From Perkinsus olseni (Eukaryota > Perkinsozoa > Perkinsida), in contig JABANN010000321.1 in NCBI GenBank assembly GCA_013115125.1, forward strand, positions 1 to 39,593: a DNA stretch of 39,593 nt, read 5' to 3'. Each line of letters begins with the position of its first letter. Position 1 is the first letter of the stretch. The position numbers and the translations under genes were made by a program. The notes beneath the pieces are model-generated. The model was not told the DNA's origin. It did not search any database and saw only the letters and a list, made by a program, of their open reading frames with translations. Shown here in pieces: positions 38,786 to 39,593 of the stretch.

Positions 38786-39324
38786 ACTCGTTCTGAAACG
38801 ATGACCAGAAGCAGGTTCAGCCCATGGTTCTCCCTTCCTGATCATCTTGAATACCCGGGGCAGGCCGAAGGGTTACGACAGGGGTATCGCGAAAGATTTG
38901 GGGGTGAACCCCAAATCTCATCTCAAGCGAGAAATAGTTTGGAGAAATAGTAAACCCCCCGTAGACTAGTACTAGGTGTTAGGCGGTCCCCCGTGAACTC
39001 TCGACGCAAGCTCCAAACAAACGTGAGGAAGCCTTGGTGTATACGAGCTTCCTTTTAGGAAGCACACGTACGGCGAATCAGCAGGCTCGGAGTGACAGCA
39101 CTACCCAGGATGTCACTCTGAGCAGGCCGCGCTTGGTGAACGCGAATGACGGTTCACCACGAAAGGCTGATAACGAAGATATCTACAGAAAAAATGTCTA
39201 CTTTAGTAGAGCGGCAATAATGGGACACGGGATATTCAGAGCCATCGGTGAAAAAATGCGGTCCGCGGACCATTAGTTTCGAAGTTGAAGAAGAAAAAGT
39301 CACCATGAAGCAAGCTTATAGGCC

Positions 39325-39593
39325 TCAGTGCAGAAAGACACGGACATACTCAGCAGATCCTCTTGCCCAGAGCATTGTGATTGTACCGGGCTGCAATACC
39401 GATAGGGTTATATCAGTAGCACGGCCGATGTCATCTTTAAAGGGGGATGGCACTCTGCCAACCGTGCTGAGCTTTAAGAAAGCTGCACCATCCACAGTAT
39501 ACACTAGTAATAACGAGTATTCGCTAGCTAGGCCTATTGTTGGTGATATTGCTTTGAATGGGAGTCGTGCTCCAGGGCGCGCGCGTTAGAATA
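39325..39593 (-). CDS. C-terminal part of a second secreted-family gene (runs off the window)
   Basis: An open minus frame without an ATG in the window, stop at 39325-39327. It aligns with the 36869-37333 protein: LLLVYTVDGAAFLKLS beside FSTLYTMDDQTTLKLE, then ATDITLSVLQPGTITMLWAR beside ATDITYSVLQRFIPADIITM. The right 10-15 codons fit poorly, so an exon boundary or decay may lie near 39570. Confidence 0.6.

Larger units (their letters stand above)
37334..39324. other. Spacer upstream of the secreted gene
   Basis: No complete gene recognised. The minus frame 37330-37800 lacks convincing texture. Contains a tRNA-like sequence at about 37994-38045, an exon-like frame at 38651-38785, a hairpin AGATTTGGGG at about 38895-38920 and, from about 39000, the duplicated 3' flank of the secreted family. 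Confidence 0.4.

Noticed and set aside
39248-39589. Plus-strand frame of 113 codons at the right edge
   Set aside because: It is antisense to the C-terminal part of the secreted-family gene, whose minus frame aligns with its neighbour.
1-39593. Dinoflagellate or Perkinsus spliced-leader sequence
   Set aside because: I looked for CCGTAGCCAT-like matches and saw none, so lineage rests on weaker evidence.

Overview
The window reads as nuclear DNA of a protist, most likely an alveolate close to Perkinsus. This is inferred from small GT-AG introns, ER and Golgi trafficking genes, families of secreted proteins with no outside relative I recognise, and a Cys-rich tail that I associate from memory with Perkinsus secreted proteins. 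No rRNA, SSU or spliced-leader gene is present to settle it. Exons were assembled by hand from frame, splice sites and paralogue comparison.

Layout. 0-4 kb: a secreted alpha-carbonic anhydrase (minus) with a twice-broken frame, then gene-poor DNA. 4-6.6 kb: a five-exon Golgi Qb-SNARE (membrin/GOSR2 type). 6.9-14 kb: two tandem nine-exon PAF-acetylhydrolase-like esterases. 14.3-16 kb: a complete eight-exon Cof-type HAD phosphatase (copy A). 16.8-18.1 kb: a GH18 chitinase-like gene with an in-frame stop. 18.2-20.7 kb and 22.7-24.8 kb: gene-poor, decayed DNA. 20.75-22.4 kb: HAD copy C (5' exons missing) followed by a stray first exon of TMEM208. 24.8-26.3 kb: secreted proteins. 26.4-27.8 kb: HAD relic D. 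27.9-29.5 kb: a complete TMEM208 gene (SND2-type ER targeting). 29.6-31.8 kb: complete HAD copy B. 32-33.6 kb: a type A DnaJ/Hsp40 with a CaaX box. 33.9-39.6 kb: secreted-protein genes and relics on the minus strand, two of them a tandem duplicate.

The most striking feature is a set of at least 32 elements of exactly 22 bases. In each, a different octamer is followed by its own reverse complement and a second copy of its inner six bases. Sequence varies but architecture does not. This is the product expected when a hAT-type DNA transposon with an 8-bp target duplication leaves through hairpins on both flanks and the opened hairpins anneal. The octamers are enriched for the hAT target pattern nTnnnnAn. 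Removing the 14 extra bases rejoins reading frames at several loci, most clearly in the carbonic anhydrase. A 44-base insertion in HAD relic D keeps both hairpins visible against its paralogues.

The second system is in the introns. About a dozen introns of the esterase, HAD and TMEM208 genes carry a tRNA-like T-arm with a Pol III B box, in either orientation, and some introns are little else. Introns at the same position in paralogues can hold unrelated fillers, so intron content appears to turn over while splice positions stay fixed.
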